The position numbers were made by a program, and so were the translations under genes. Shown piece after piece: positions 26,069 through 35,746 of a stretch of DNA of 64,000 nucleotides; position 1 is the first letter of the stretch; every line of letters begins with the position of its first letter. The notes under the pieces were generated by a model. It was given only the letters and a program-made list of their open reading frames with translations, ran no database searches and was not told where the DNA came from. Origin of the DNA: DRYM01 sp964564025 (GTDB taxonomy: Archaea; Thermoproteota; Thermoprotei_A; EX4484-217-1); the NCBI GenBank assembly GCA_964564025.1, contig CAZLZO010000001.1, positions 62,001 to 126,000 of the forward strand. Reading direction: 5' to 3'.

Positions 26069-27247
26069 CTATCTTGAAGATTTCAACTTATATTTAAAAA
26101 CCTTCTTTAAGAGAACAGGAGTACTCAATGAAGTAGCGTAAATTAAAAGTAATGTGCCAAAGTATAGTTCCTGTGTTATAGCCCCTATGGTTAAGCCAGT
26201 AACGGCTATTACCAGGTCAACACCAGCTCTAGGTATCATACCGATACCTATGGCTAAAGCCTCCTTCCACGTCATGCCTGAAAGTTTTGCTGCTAAACCG
26301 CAACCTACTATTTTCCCTATAACTCCTAAAGCTACAATAGTTAACCCTATTATGATCATCCTGTAGAAGCTACTTGATGCCAAAGCACTCCACGGGTTTA
26401 AAAGAATCCCTGCATACACGAAAAACAAAGGCGTTATTATGGATGATAAGAACTCCAACCTGTCCCTTATAGCACTTGAACCTGGAAGCTCAGATAACGC
26501 TAAACCTATAAAGAAAGCTCCAATTAAAGGTGAAAGTCTAAAGAAAGCTGAAAGTGTTGCTATAGATAAGCCTAAAATAAACACCGTTGTAAAAGCCGAC
26601 TCATGCACCTTAAGTTTCCTAAGGAAATGCCCTATTTCCAAAGAAAACCTATGTGCCATGAAGGCTATGAGAAAAATGACTAATAAACCTATAATGATCG
26701 GGTATAGTCCTTCAATGCTTATTTTATTTTCTAAAACCATAGAATAAACAAGTGCTAAAACAATTATTCCATACACGTCATCAGCTACTGCGGCACCTAA
26801 AATAACATGCCCTTCCTTGGAATGCAAAATGTCGATCTCCATAAGTGTTCTAACAGTGACTCCAACAGATGTTGGCGTTAAGATAGCACCTAAAAATAGC
26901 ATTGCTTTAATGTCGTATCCTGCAAAATAGGCGTACAAGAATCCAAGCATAAAACATGCTATTACACCCCCTAAAGCTACCAAGAGCACTTGGAAACCAT
27001 ACTTCCTAAACTCAGAAACATTACTCTCAATACCTGCGAGAAAGAGCAGAATAACTATTCCAACCCATGCTAAAGACTCTATATTTTCAGTTGTTGAAAC
27101 AAGTCCTAAGACCGTTGGACCAACTAGAATTCCTGCGAGAAGATCTCCAAGAATTGTTGGTTGCCTTAAACGAGCCATAATTTCCTCTAAGATCTTCGCT
27201 ACTAACAATACTATGGTTATGTCGAAAAGTATTAAGGCCTCCCTCAT
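26069..27247 (-). CDS. CPA2-type cation/proton antiporter (first copy)
   Basis: A 392-residue membrane protein with about 12 helices. It has the CPA2 (NapA/KefB-type) marks: ILGDLLAGILVGPTVLGL near residue 32, TPTSVGVTVRTLMEID, GAAVADDVYG with the ion-binding Asp pair, and the C-terminal GMIPRAGVDLVIAV. No TrkA or CBS tail is fused; the separate CBS protein lies next in line. Ion (Na+ or K+) is not determined. Confidence 0.9.
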   Translation of the reverse strand: MREALILFDITIVLLVAKILEEIMARLRQPTILGDLLAGILVGPTVLGLVSTTENIESLAWVGIVILLFLAGIESNVSEFRKYGFQVLLVALGGVIACFMLGFLYAYFAGYDIKAMLFLGAILTPTSVGVTVRTLMEIDILHSKEGHVILGAAVADDVYGIIVLALVYSMVLENKISIEGLYPIIIGLLVIFLIAFMAHRFSLEIGHFLRKLKVHESAFTTVFILGLSIATLSAFFRLSPLIGAFFIGLALSELPGSSAIRDRLEFLSSIITPLFFVYAGILLNPWSALASSSFYRMIIIGLTIVALGVIGKIVGCGLAAKLSGMTWKEALAIGIGMIPRAGVDLVIAVTGLTIGAITQELYFGTLLLIYATSLSTPVLLKKVFKYKLKSSR

Positions 27248-27379
27248 TCACCATACGCCACATTTCTCAAGATATTTCTAAAACAGAAAATAGAAACATA
27301 TACGGGTTACTGTAGGATCTGTATAAACTATAAGGAACCAAAGTTTTCCAACTTGAAATAGTATGTAGAAATGGGGATT

Positions 27380-28555
27380 TCATTTACTAACTTTTCCACT
27401 ATAGAGATGTTTTAGAAGTATTGGTGTAAGTACTGAAGAAGAGTATATTAGAAGCATTGTCCCGAAAAGAGTTTCCTGACTCACCATGTTTAAGGCTATT
27501 CCAGTAAAGGCTATTATTGAAGCAACTTCAGCCCTAGGAACCATGCCAATGCCTACTATGAGAGCTTCACGCCATGAGAAATGGAATATTTTTGCCGCAA
27601 ATGCGCATCCCAGTATTTTTGAGAGAAAACCTATTATAACAAACACTAGTACGTAAGAGAGCGTATTAAAATTAAACGTTATTTCCTTAACACTTAATGT
27701 TAATCCTACTAGTGCAAAGTATACTGGAGTCATTAAAGCTGTAAGCGCTGAAAGTTTTTCTCTAAAAACATCTATTCCAGGCATTCTAGAAAATGCTAAG
27801 CCCATGAAGAACGCACCAACAATAGGGTTTAAATTCATGAAACCTACACCTATAGCGACGAAGAGTCCGTAAATAAATGTGAACACGAAGAATGCTTCTT
27901 CAGTTTTAAGCTCCTTTATTAGAAACCCTATCTTTGCTGCATGTTTCTCAGTAAGATAATATATCATAATTAGTATGCCTAAACCAATAAATGCTGTAGC
28001 AACGGTGAAAAACCCCGCCAAACCCTTTCCTCCTACAGCTACTGCATAAATTATTGCCAATACTAGTAAGCCATAGATATCGTCAAAAACTGCCGCACCC
28101 ACTATTACATAGGCTTCCTTAGTTCCATAGGCATGAAGCTCCATAAATGTTTTAATTGTGACACCAACAGAGGTAGCTACGAGGATAGCTCCTATGAATA
28201 ACGATTCATTAATGGTATAATGGAAAATTAATCCTAAAGTGAAACCTGAAATAAAGCTTATAACTACACCGCCTAAACCAACCACTGCGCCCATGAGACC
28301 ATATCTCTTCATTTTCTTAATGTCTGTTTCAGAACCTGCAAGGAAAAGTAAAGACACCAAACCCAATGTTGCAATTATTTTAATAGATTCCGTAGGGCTA
28401 ATTAAGCCCAGTATTGAAGGTCCCAAAACTATTCCTGCAAGAAAATCCCCTAAAACAGGAACTTGACCGTATTTAGCTAAGATTTCTTCGAAAACTTTAG
28501 CTAAAGCAATTATTAATACAATATTAAACAGTGCCGTAAGAACTTCGGGTTCCAC
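27380..28555 (-). CDS. CPA2-type cation/proton antiporter (second copy)
   Basis: About 391 residues with 12 membrane helices. VLGDFLAGIVLGPSILGL, ATSVGVTIKTFMELHA, GAAVFDDIYGLLVLA and GMVPRAEVASIIAFTG are the counterparts of the blocks in the neighbouring copy; the ion-binding pair reads Phe-Asp-Asp. I start at GTG 28555 because GGTGAT lies 6 bases upstream, rather than TTG 28570, which would include that site. Another transporter of the same family is 130 bases downstream. Confidence 0.9.
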   Translation of the reverse strand: MEPEVLTALFNIVLIIALAKVFEEILAKYGQVPVLGDFLAGIVLGPSILGLISPTESIKIIATLGLVSLLFLAGSETDIKKMKRYGLMGAVVGLGGVVISFISGFTLGLIFHYTINESLFIGAILVATSVGVTIKTFMELHAYGTKEAYVIVGAAVFDDIYGLLVLAIIYAVAVGGKGLAGFFTVATAFIGLGILIMIYYLTEKHAAKIGFLIKELKTEEAFFVFTFIYGLFVAIGVGFMNLNPIVGAFFMGLAFSRMPGIDVFREKLSALTALMTPVYFALVGLTLSVKEITFNFNTLSYVLVFVIIGFLSKILGCAFAAKIFHFSWREALIVGIGMVPRAEVASIIAFTGIALNMVSQETLFGTMLLIYSSSVLTPILLKHLYSGKVSK

Positions 28556-28603
28556 AATTACATCACCCAAATTATACTGAAGTATCAGTAAAATTATGTT
28601 AAA

Positions 28604-28711
28604 TTACTTATTCTTTTCGATTGATAAGGGTTTCAGCAAAAGACACTTTAACTTCATCGGATACCTGTTTTCTTTAAAGAAAAGCAAGTCTAACTTAATC
28701 ACCTTTACCAT
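28604..28711 (-). CDS. Possible 35-residue ORF upstream of antiporter
   Basis: ATG 28711 to TAA 28604 encodes a basic peptide beginning MVKVIKLDLLFFKENRYP, with AGG as the only ribosome-site remnant. It ends about 33 bases before the antiporter's TTG codon. The region also contains the palindrome at 28668. It may be a leader peptide, or chance; I rate it weakly. Confidence 0.25.
   Translation of the reverse strand: MVKVIKLDLLFFKENRYPMKLKCLLLKPLSIEKNK
28668..28683. repeat. 16-base perfect palindrome
   Basis: TTTTCTTTAAAGAAAA is its own reverse complement. It lies in the 280-base gap between nrdJ and the antiporter gene, within the possible small ORF. It may be a regulator site or a weak cruciform/terminator; being AT-only it could be chance. 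Confidence 0.35.
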
Positions 28712-28851
28712 TTCATACCTGCCTAACTTAATGGCTTTAAAGCGGTATTAAGAATTCTCTCCTAAAGAAACTAAGCCAAAATTGAATTCATTCTTACTAA
28801 GTTTAAATATACTGTTTTTGAGTTAGGAAAGAAGAAAGCCTAGTATTTAAG

Positions 28852-31215
28852 TTATATATTGCATGTTTCACATCCACCGGCATAATCTTCGGCTACAGCA
28901 TTGTATTCTTTACTTCCAATCCTAAGTTTTAATGGTATGTTCCTTGATATTTTTATGGGTTTAGGTTTAAGTTTTAATGCTTTCTCCTTAAGACCAATAT
29001 GTATTACTTGTTCCTTCTTAGACTTGTCTCTATAGACAGTTATTCCCTTGCACCCAAGTTTCCAAGAGTCAAAAAATACCTCTTCAACGTCTATGGGTGT
29101 TGCTTCATGCCTTAAGTTTACGGTTTTAGAAACTGCATTATCAACCCATCTTTGAAATACTGCTTGCATTCTAACATGGTCTATTGGCTTAATGTCATGT
29201 GCTACTTTAAATATTCTTCTAAGTTCTTCAGGAACCCAATTTATTGTTGAAAGCGTGCCTTTTTCAGCAATTTCCCAAAGCTTATCCTCCCGTAAAAGAC
29301 CTCTTTTCAATAGTTCCCGTATTAATAGTTTATTTATCTCTAAAAATCTGCCAATACTTATCTGCCTTATAAAGACGACAGCGAATAGAGGCTCTATACC
29401 TGATGAGGTATTAGCAATAATACTTATGCTTCCTGTTGGAGCTATTGTAGTTACTGTAGCGTTTCTTAAACCATACTTCTTAATACCTTCTCTAACCTTG
29501 TCCCAGTCTATTAGTGGCCTTTCTGAAACAAGTTCTCTTGCTCTTTCTGAAACCTTAGAGAGATCAACTATTTTTTCAAGAGGAACTTGCGGTTCAAAGT
29601 TTAATTTTCCTTCAACAAAAATGCTTTCCTTAAAAGCTGGGAAGCTTCCCCTCTCCTTAGCTAACTCTACACTTGCCAACTTAGCATTGTACTCTATCCA
29701 CTCCATAACCTTATCAGCTATGAAGAGGGCGTCTGGTGTGTCGTATGGTATTTTTAGTTTTATTAGCGTGTGTGCCCATCCCATTACTCCTAAGCCTATT
29801 TTCCTAGTTTTCTTAGTAGCTTCCTCAATCCTAAAATCAGGATACCTATTAGCATCAATAACATCATCAAGAAATCTAACTGCTAGCTTAACTGTTTCAG
29901 CAAGACCTTCCCAATCTATTTTCGTTTGGTTGTTTTCTGTTTTTACGAATTTTTCTAGGTTTATTGATCCTAAGTTACATGATTCCCAAGGTAAAGCAGG
30001 AACCTCACCACAAGGATTAGTAGCATTAATTTTACCTAGTTTAGGTGTCGGATTATGCTTATTTATAGTATCTATAAATACTGCACCAGGATCTCCTGTT
30101 TTCCAAGCACAGTAAATTATTTTCTCCAAAATTTCTTTAGCGTTAACCCATTTTGCATGTGCTCCTCTTTTTTCACATTTCTCAACAATATTGTAAATGT
30201 TTTCTGAAAGTGCATTTTTTATTTCAGGGCATTCTTTGGGGTTCACAAGTGGCCACTTTTCACCCTTTAATGAAGCTTCAATGAATTTATCGTAAAGCGC
30301 TACCGAAATATTGAAGTTTCTTAAAACTTCCTCACTGCATTTAGACATTATGAATTCTATTATGTCGGGGTGCCAAACATGCATTATTCCCATATTAGCT
30401 CCTCTACGCTTACCTCCCTCCTTAATCACTTCGGTGGCCATGTCATATATTTTCATGAAGCTTACAGGGCCTGAAGAAACACCTCCTGTTGACTCTATAA
30501 AGTCTCCTTTCGGTCTTAATTCTGAAAAGTCTGCTCCAACGCCTCCACCGCTTTTCTGAATTAGCGCTGAAATTCTTAAGGAATCAAATATTCCATTTAA
30601 ATCATCAGGTATGTGGATTACGAAACATGCTGAAAGCTGTCCTAATTTTGTTCCCGCATTCATTAATGTAGGAGAGTTAGGTAAGAACTTTAAATCAGCC
30701 ATGAGTTCGAAGAATTTTTGTGAAAGCTTATTTACATCTCCATCGGATAATCCATATTTTTTCTCAATAGATGCTATTGAGGAAGCTACCCTTCTAAACA
30801 TTTCCTCAGGTGTTTCAATAATCTTTCCTGTACGAGAATCTTTAAGTAAGTACCTTGCTTCTAAGAGTTTTATAGCGTTAAAGCTAAGCTTTTTATCAAC
30901 ATCACTTATTTTTGAAGGATCCTTGCCACAATTCTTATAAATCCTTGCTAAAGCATAGCATTTAGCGGCTTCTAACCATACAGGATTATTTATTGCCTTC
31001 TGAACTAGAATAAGCTCTACAGCATCAGCTATTTCTTGAGAGGAATATTTTTTCAAACCCCTAGCTTCAAGAGTTTCAAGAACTTCTGAAACAACCTTTC
31101 CAGCCTCCTTAGCATTTATATTAGCGCATTTAAGAGCTTTAACAATGGATTCCTCTAGTTTTTCTAGGGAGAAGTATTCTTCAGCACCATTTCTCTTAAT
31201 AACCTTTAGCCTCAT
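28852..31215 (-). CDS. nrdJ: Class II (adenosylcobalamin) ribonucleotide reductase
   Basis: A 787-residue protein. The N-terminus is an ATP-cone (KVIKRNGAEEYFSLEKLEES). The catalytic barrel has LSACFVIHIPDDL, QKSGGGVGADFSELRP, CNLGSINL after NPCGEVPALPWES, and APTGSISIIANTSSGIEP. The C-terminus ends GGCETCN, the redox-shuttle Cys pair. No radical-subunit gene is nearby, which with the motif set supports the B12-dependent class. It converts ribonucleotides to deoxyribonucleotides. A 68-residue gene ends 2 bases before it. Confidence 0.95.
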   Translation of the reverse strand: MRLKVIKRNGAEEYFSLEKLEESIVKALKCANINAKEAGKVVSEVLETLEARGLKKYSSQEIADAVELILVQKAINNPVWLEAAKCYALARIYKNCGKDPSKISDVDKKLSFNAIKLLEARYLLKDSRTGKIIETPEEMFRRVASSIASIEKKYGLSDGDVNKLSQKFFELMADLKFLPNSPTLMNAGTKLGQLSACFVIHIPDDLNGIFDSLRISALIQKSGGGVGADFSELRPKGDFIESTGGVSSGPVSFMKIYDMATEVIKEGGKRRGANMGIMHVWHPDIIEFIMSKCSEEVLRNFNISVALYDKFIEASLKGEKWPLVNPKECPEIKNALSENIYNIVEKCEKRGAHAKWVNAKEILEKIIYCAWKTGDPGAVFIDTINKHNPTPKLGKINATNPCGEVPALPWESCNLGSINLEKFVKTENNQTKIDWEGLAETVKLAVRFLDDVIDANRYPDFRIEEATKKTRKIGLGVMGWAHTLIKLKIPYDTPDALFIADKVMEWIEYNAKLASVELAKERGSFPAFKESIFVEGKLNFEPQVPLEKIVDLSKVSERARELVSERPLIDWDKVREGIKKYGLRNATVTTIAPTGSISIIANTSSGIEPLFAVVFIRQISIGRFLEINKLLIRELLKRGLLREDKLWEIAEKGTLSTINWVPEELRRIFKVAHDIKPIDHVRMQAVFQRWVDNAVSKTVNLRHEATPIDVEEVFFDSWKLGCKGITVYRDKSKKEQVIHIGLKEKALKLKPKPIKISRNIPLKLRIGSKEYNAVAEDYAGGCETCNI

Positions 31216-31217
31216 AG

Positions 31218-31424
31218 CTAATCTAACCCTACTTTAGGAGGCCTACGCTTCGACCTAATACTTCTTAGAATTTCCTCATACATATTTTCAAGAGCTTCCT
31301 TTTCACTGATTTCCTCCAAAAATCGTCTATACTCCTCTCTTAATGAGGGGTTTAAGTCTTCTAACGCTTTCTCAATAACTTTTCTCCTATTTACTGCATC
31401 TTTAGGTTTAATGACTCTACCCAC
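31218..31424 (-). CDS. 68-residue charged helical protein preceding nrdJ
   Basis: Starts at GTG 31424 and stops 2 bases before nrdJ. The product is strongly charged and helical (KVIEKALEDLNPSLREEYRR, then EEISEKEALENMYEEILR), without Cys or membrane segments. Its position suggests co-transcription with nrdJ, perhaps as a small partner. No family is recognised. Confidence 0.6.
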   Translation of the reverse strand: MGRVIKPKDAVNRRKVIEKALEDLNPSLREEYRRFLEEISEKEALENMYEEILRSIRSKRRPPKVGLD

Positions 31425-31600
31425 CTTGTACTACCATAGAATATTTTCTGCTTAAACACACCTTTAAACATAGCTCAAAATGCAGGGAAACGGAAATATG
31501 TTAATTACTAAGTATTCCTTCTTCGAAACCTCATTATTAATGTCTTTTATAGTTTTAAGTGTGAGCGTTGGAGAATGTATTACTGAGGAGAGCATATGTC

Positions 31601-32905
31601 ATGAGTGAAGCTGAGTGGGTAAAGAACTATACTGAATTAGTGAATTTCCTAGATAAGCATGATCCCAAAAGACGCTTTAGATTTAGCGGGTCTTTAGCTA
31701 AGGAGTTCGACTTATTGCGTGAAAAACTACGTGATAGCTTCATAAACCATATCTTAGGATTAGAAATTGAAATTGCTAAGAAGTGGATTAAGAAACTTAT
31801 GTATGAAATTGATAAGCTCACTCAAAACTATAATCTTCAAGGAGTGTTGTTTTCTAAGGAACTTAGGAGTTTTATTGAAGACCCATATGCTCATTTGAGA
31901 AAGAAAATATTTAACTATATGTATGATTTGCTAAGAGGAAAAATAGATCACGAAGAGTTCGAAAGAGTTGCTGGTGCAGCTTTAAGAACGTCTTTAAGAA
32001 CAAATATGAGATCTATTTATCAAACATGGGTTCTAGCTTCACTATTAAACATACTTCATGAACATGGTAGCTACATAGTATTTCCTGAGCATGGATATTT
32101 ATCCTTTGAAAGATCAGGTAAGCAAAAGTTAGGTTGGATACCGCCTAACGTTGTAATTTACGTTAGAGGAAAGGGTTTCTTAAGCTTCTTTGTTGAAGCA
32201 CCTAGACCTATAGGGTGGGAAGATAGCCAAGATCTTAAAAAAGCCTGGAGTTTCTATACCGCATTAAGACCAGACATACTGGTTTATGGAGGTAAAACTC
32301 TAAACATAGTTAAGTTAGGTCATGATCCCCCTATTGAAAGACCCAACATAATAATTGAGTGTAAAGAACTTGAGGAATGGCATATAAGAATAAGAGATAT
32401 GAGAGGGCCCTTTGCTAAGCCTTTAACCGCTGAAGAATGGAGAAGTAAGTGGATTCAAGGACTATGGGATGGTTTAGCAGATATTTTAGGCGTAAAAAGA
32501 ACAGAAGCTGTCGAAACAGTCAAGGAAAAGAAAACATTAAGGCTAAGAGAACACCAAGTAGTAACACTTTACAGCAGATTTTATAGACCTGACATTATGG
32601 TTTTAGTAGCTAGAGCTAAAACACCCAATGAAATTAAGAAGAAGCTTTTAAGAGAAAACATAGTTACAATAGATAATGTAGGTTTTAGCAAGAAGAAGCT
32701 AAATAAGGTAGTTAATATTCTCTTAGAAAAAGCAAGGCCCGAACATGGTAAAATAGCTCTCGAGATACCTTGGGAAACCTACGCTAAAATACAAGCGTTA
32801 AAACGTAAGATAGAGTCAGCAAATAAAAGGAGTGTCCAATTAGAGGTGTTATTGGAGAAACTTGTAGCTTATGCTTTAGAAAATCCAGATAAGATTTTCC
32901 AATAA
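31601..32905 (+). CDS. Uncharacterised archaeal protein with PD-(D/E)XK-like core
   Basis: 434 residues from ATG 31601 (GAGGAG 10 bases upstream; TTG 31568 is an earlier in-frame start). The first half is helical and charged. The middle has RPDILVYGG, then NIIIECKELEEW: a PD...ECK pattern that fits a restriction-endonuclease-fold nuclease with Asp, Glu and Lys in the active site. A C-terminal helical part with many Lys follows. I do not recognise the family. It stands alone between divergent neighbours, so substrate and role are open. Confidence 0.65.
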   Translation: MSEAEWVKNYTELVNFLDKHDPKRRFRFSGSLAKEFDLLREKLRDSFINHILGLEIEIAKKWIKKLMYEIDKLTQNYNLQGVLFSKELRSFIEDPYAHLRKKIFNYMYDLLRGKIDHEEFERVAGAALRTSLRTNMRSIYQTWVLASLLNILHEHGSYIVFPEHGYLSFERSGKQKLGWIPPNVVIYVRGKGFLSFFVEAPRPIGWEDSQDLKKAWSFYTALRPDILVYGGKTLNIVKLGHDPPIERPNIIIECKELEEWHIRIRDMRGPFAKPLTAEEWRSKWIQGLWDGLADILGVKRTEAVETVKEKKTLRLREHQVVTLYSRFYRPDIMVLVARAKTPNEIKKKLLRENIVTIDNVGFSKKKLNKVVNILLEKARPEHGKIALEIPWETYAKIQALKRKIESANKRSVQLEVLLEKLVAYALENPDKIFQ

Positions 32906-32906
32906 A

Positions 32907-33332
32907 TCAAGTCCATCTATGCTTAAACTCAGAAATAACATCGGTTTTCCCCGGTAATGCATATATAAATATTTCCAAAAATGGATCAACAATACATCCT
33001 TCAAGGACATGGCCTGCATAAACTTCCCCCTTAGATCTAGCAATGACAGCATGTAAATGTGGATAATATTCTCCGTTAGGAGCCCTTACAAAATTTCCTA
33101 TTAACGAAGCAGCCTCTAATACATGCCCTTTTAAAGCCTCGATAATGACCTCATCGTAACCGTTCCCTTTAAAAATACCTATTTTTGCCCTTTCCAAACC
33201 ACCGATACCTGTTATAAAGCCCAATTCTAAACCCGTTTGTGGAAGTAGTTTACGGAGTTCCTTAAGTAAATCCTCTCCCTTCAATAACTTTACATAATAA
33301 ATGCTTTCTGTTAAGGAAAAAAGACGGCTCAT
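32907..33332 (-). CDS. PPC/DUF296-domain protein
   Basis: About 141 residues from ATG 33332 (GGGA 8 bases upstream; TTG 33338 is possible). ELGFITGIGGLERAKIG, HLHAVIARSKGEVYAGHVLEG and FLEIFIYAL are the conserved segments of the PPC (plant and prokaryote conserved) domain. In archaea and bacteria it occurs alone as a trimeric protein with a metal-binding pocket (His-x-His), of unknown function. It converges with the orphan nuclease-like gene. Confidence 0.85.
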   Translation of the reverse strand: MSRLFSLTESIYYVKLLKGEDLLKELRKLLPQTGLELGFITGIGGLERAKIGIFKGNGYDEVIIEALKGHVLEAASLIGNFVRAPNGEYYPHLHAVIARSKGEVYAGHVLEGCIVDPFLEIFIYALPGKTDVISEFKHRWT

Positions 33333-33396
33333 TAGCAAATCCCACTAAACAATATATTTACTGAAATGTAAAAAATAGTTTTTGGGGATAAATAAA

Positions 33397-33846
33397 GTGT
33401 CATCAAATAGAGACTATTTAGAGAATATTATAAGGAAGTTAAGGAAGCATTTAAGGCTCGAAGTGAGGTCCATAGAAATGTATGGGTCAGCCCTTAAGAG
33501 AATAAAATCACCAGTGCTTAGAGAGGTACTAGAGGGTATTTTGATTGATAGTTTAGCCCATAGGGAATTGCTGAAGGCATCAATTAACGTTCTTAAAGAA
33601 GTTTCTAGAACGGACTTTAAGGTTGAAGCAGAACGAATAGGAGAGGAAGAGGAAACGAAAGAGCTAATAGAGGTGTTAAAGGAACATTTAAGACTTGAAG
33701 AAAACGCTGTAAAGGGCTTAATAGATTTAGCAGAAAAAGTTAATATTTATTCGATAAGGGAGACCTTAAGAACACTGTATGAAGATGAAAGAAGACATCA
33801 CATTATGCTGAAAAACATAATAATGGCGCTTGAAGAACAATTTTAA
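33397..33846 (+). CDS. Ferritin-like di-iron-fold protein
   Basis: About 149 residues from GTG 33397 (GGGGAT 7 bases upstream; TTG 33382 possible). It is a four-helix protein in which two helix pairs repeat: HLRLEVRSIEMYGSALK then DSLAHRELLKASI, and HLRLEENAVKGLIDL then YEDERRHHIMLKNI. The E..Y and E/D..H placing fits a ferritin-like metal site. Role may be iron or peroxide handling, which is inferred from the fold alone. Confidence 0.72.
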   Translation: MSSNRDYLENIIRKLRKHLRLEVRSIEMYGSALKRIKSPVLREVLEGILIDSLAHRELLKASINVLKEVSRTDFKVEAERIGEEEETKELIEVLKEHLRLEENAVKGLIDLAEKVNIYSIRETLRTLYEDERRHHIMLKNIIMALEEQF

Positions 33847-33861
33847 ATAGGGAATCCTTGT

Positions 33862-34611
33862 TTGGAAAAGAAATTAACTACAATTATCTCTTACGTTAAT
33901 GAAGAGGAATTAGGAAAAATAGTAAATTACATAGATGAGATTTTAGATAAACACAATAACGCTATAGTTGCTATTTATCCTAGAAGGAATATACTAGAAA
34001 GAATCATTTTAAAAGCAATTTCTAAAGTGTTTTTTAAAACAAATAAGCTAGTAGATCCTGAGCCATTAGCTATAGTAATGCTTCATAACTATAATGTTCC
34101 AAATGTCTCTGATTCGAAAGAAATGCTAGATTTCATATTAGGAAATGATGTTGAAACACATGTAATAAGTTATCGTAAGAACTTAGGTTTAGTTAAAACA
34201 TTAAGGTACATCTTAGGAGCCATAAAGAAAGTTAATTATAGACCTATTAAGTTTGGTTTAGTTGGTTCCTCTGGAATTCTCGTTAATGAGGGCATCTTAT
34301 GGTTACTTGTAGTAAATGGTGTAAACGTTAAGTTTGCTAGTCCCATAGCTATAGAAGTTTCTATTTTAAATAACTTTATTTTAAACAATTACTGGACTTT
34401 TAAAGAGTTTAGAGGAGGGTTTTTCAGAAAGCTTGTCAAATACCATATAGCAGTAGCTTTAGGAGCCATTACAAACTACATTACCTTAATCTCCCTTACA
34501 TTAATTTTAGGAATACATTACTTACTTGCTAATTTGCTAGGCATTTTTGTTGGCTACGTAGTAAACTACATCATAAGCGAGTTATTTGTTTGGACCAAAA
34601 ATAATATTTAA
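33862..34611 (+). CDS. GtrA-domain membrane protein with degenerate N-terminal glycosyltransferase-like part
   Basis: 249 residues, TTG start at 33862. Residues about 131 to the end are a GtrA-family domain with four helices: KFGLVGSSGILVNEGILWLL, EVSILNNFILNNYWTF and LANLLGIFVGYVVNYII. The first 125 residues resemble the C-terminal part of a GT2 dolichol-phosphate-mannose synthase, but the nucleotide-sugar DxD region is missing. Full-length archaeal proteins fuse GT2 plus GtrA; this looks like a shortened, probably non-catalytic version. Confidence 0.72.
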   Translation: MEKKLTTIISYVNEEELGKIVNYIDEILDKHNNAIVAIYPRRNILERIILKAISKVFFKTNKLVDPEPLAIVMLHNYNVPNVSDSKEMLDFILGNDVETHVISYRKNLGLVKTLRYILGAIKKVNYRPIKFGLVGSSGILVNEGILWLLVVNGVNVKFASPIAIEVSILNNFILNNYWTFKEFRGGFFRKLVKYHIAVALGAITNYITLISLTLILGIHYLLANLLGIFVGYVVNYIISELFVWTKNNI

Positions 34612-34624
34612 TTTTATTTGCAAT

Positions 34625-35635
34625 TTACGTAAAGCCCGGTTTCCTTACGTTTACTACTTCCTTATTTACAAGTGTTGGCGGGATTTCTCCTTTGGCAAAA
34701 GCAATTAGGTTTTCAGCTACAATATTTGCCATTTTCGTTCTGGTTTCCCAAGAAGCACTACCAGCATGAGGTGCTAGGACAACGTTCTTTAATTTACATA
34801 GTGGATGATCTGGTGGTAGAGGTTCTTCTTCAAAAACATCAAGAGCGGCGCCTGCTATCCATCCTTCCTTTAAAGCTTTAACTAAAGCGTTAGTATCTAC
34901 AACTGCCCCTCTCGCAGTATTTATGAGGAAAGCTGTTTTCTTCATTAACTTAAGCTCTTTCTCACCTATCATATATTTTGTTTCAGGAGTTAAAGCCACG
35001 TGGAGAGATACTATGTCGCTTTCTTTGAGAAGAGTTTCTAAATCAACATATTTTGCTCCAAGTTCCCTTTCCAATTCAGGCTTTCTTCTCCTATCGTAAT
35101 ACAGAATTTTCATGTTGAAACCTTTTGCTCTTCTAGCTACAGCAGAACCTATTCTACCTAAACCAACTATGCCTAGTGTTTTACCATAAACGTCGTACCC
35201 CAACATCATCATAGGGTGCCACCCAGTCTTACTGTTCCACCATTCTCCACTTCTAACATAATGGTCGGCTTCAACAATTCTCCTAGATACAGCTAATATT
35301 AGAGCCCATGTATGATCAGCGACAGTCTCAGTAAGTACTCCTGGAGTATTCGTAACGAATATTCCATGTTTCGTAGCGCATTCAACGTCTATGTTATCAT
35401 AACCTACAGCGTATTGCGCTATAATCCTTAGTTTAGGTGCATTCTCTATGAGATTACAGTCTATTCTATCAGTTAATAGAGAAACTAAAGCATTAACTTC
35501 CCTAACTTTTTCTAATAAAACGCTATAAGGTGGTGGTGAATATTTATCCCAAACTTCGACTTCGTAATATTCCTTAAGTCTCTCAACAACATTTCCTGGC
35601 AACTGCCTTGTAATGAAGAGTTTAGGTTTACCCAT
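34625..35635 (-). CDS. gyaR: D-2-hydroxyacid dehydrogenase (glyoxylate/hydroxypyruvate reductase type)
   Basis: A 336-residue protein with LGIVGLGRIGSAVARRA (NAD(P)-binding), AVGYDNIDVE, NTPGVLTETVADHTWALIL, INTARGAVVDTNAL with the catalytic Arg, DVFEEEPLPPDHPL with the Glu, and LAPHAGSASWETR with the catalytic His. The closest pattern is archaeal glyoxylate reductase (GyaR). It reduces glyoxylate or hydroxypyruvate, though substrate range needs assay. It is transcribed alone. Confidence 0.9.
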   Translation of the reverse strand: MGKPKLFITRQLPGNVVERLKEYYEVEVWDKYSPPPYSVLLEKVREVNALVSLLTDRIDCNLIENAPKLRIIAQYAVGYDNIDVECATKHGIFVTNTPGVLTETVADHTWALILAVSRRIVEADHYVRSGEWWNSKTGWHPMMMLGYDVYGKTLGIVGLGRIGSAVARRAKGFNMKILYYDRRRKPELERELGAKYVDLETLLKESDIVSLHVALTPETKYMIGEKELKLMKKTAFLINTARGAVVDTNALVKALKEGWIAGAALDVFEEEPLPPDHPLCKLKNVVLAPHAGSASWETRTKMANIVAENLIAFAKGEIPPTLVNKEVVNVRKPGFT

Positions 35636-35746
35636 AGTCTTAAGCCTCTTTAGGAAATCGGCTATTCTTAAATCTAAATTTTACCCAAAATAAACTACGT
35701 CGTAACCTCCTTAATTATCGGGGATGCCGTTTAAACACGCTTTAAG

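Noticed and set aside
29192..30115. 307-codon plus-strand ORF inside nrdJ
   Set aside because: It lies fully opposite conserved ribonucleotide reductase motifs and has no independent motif or ribosome site support.
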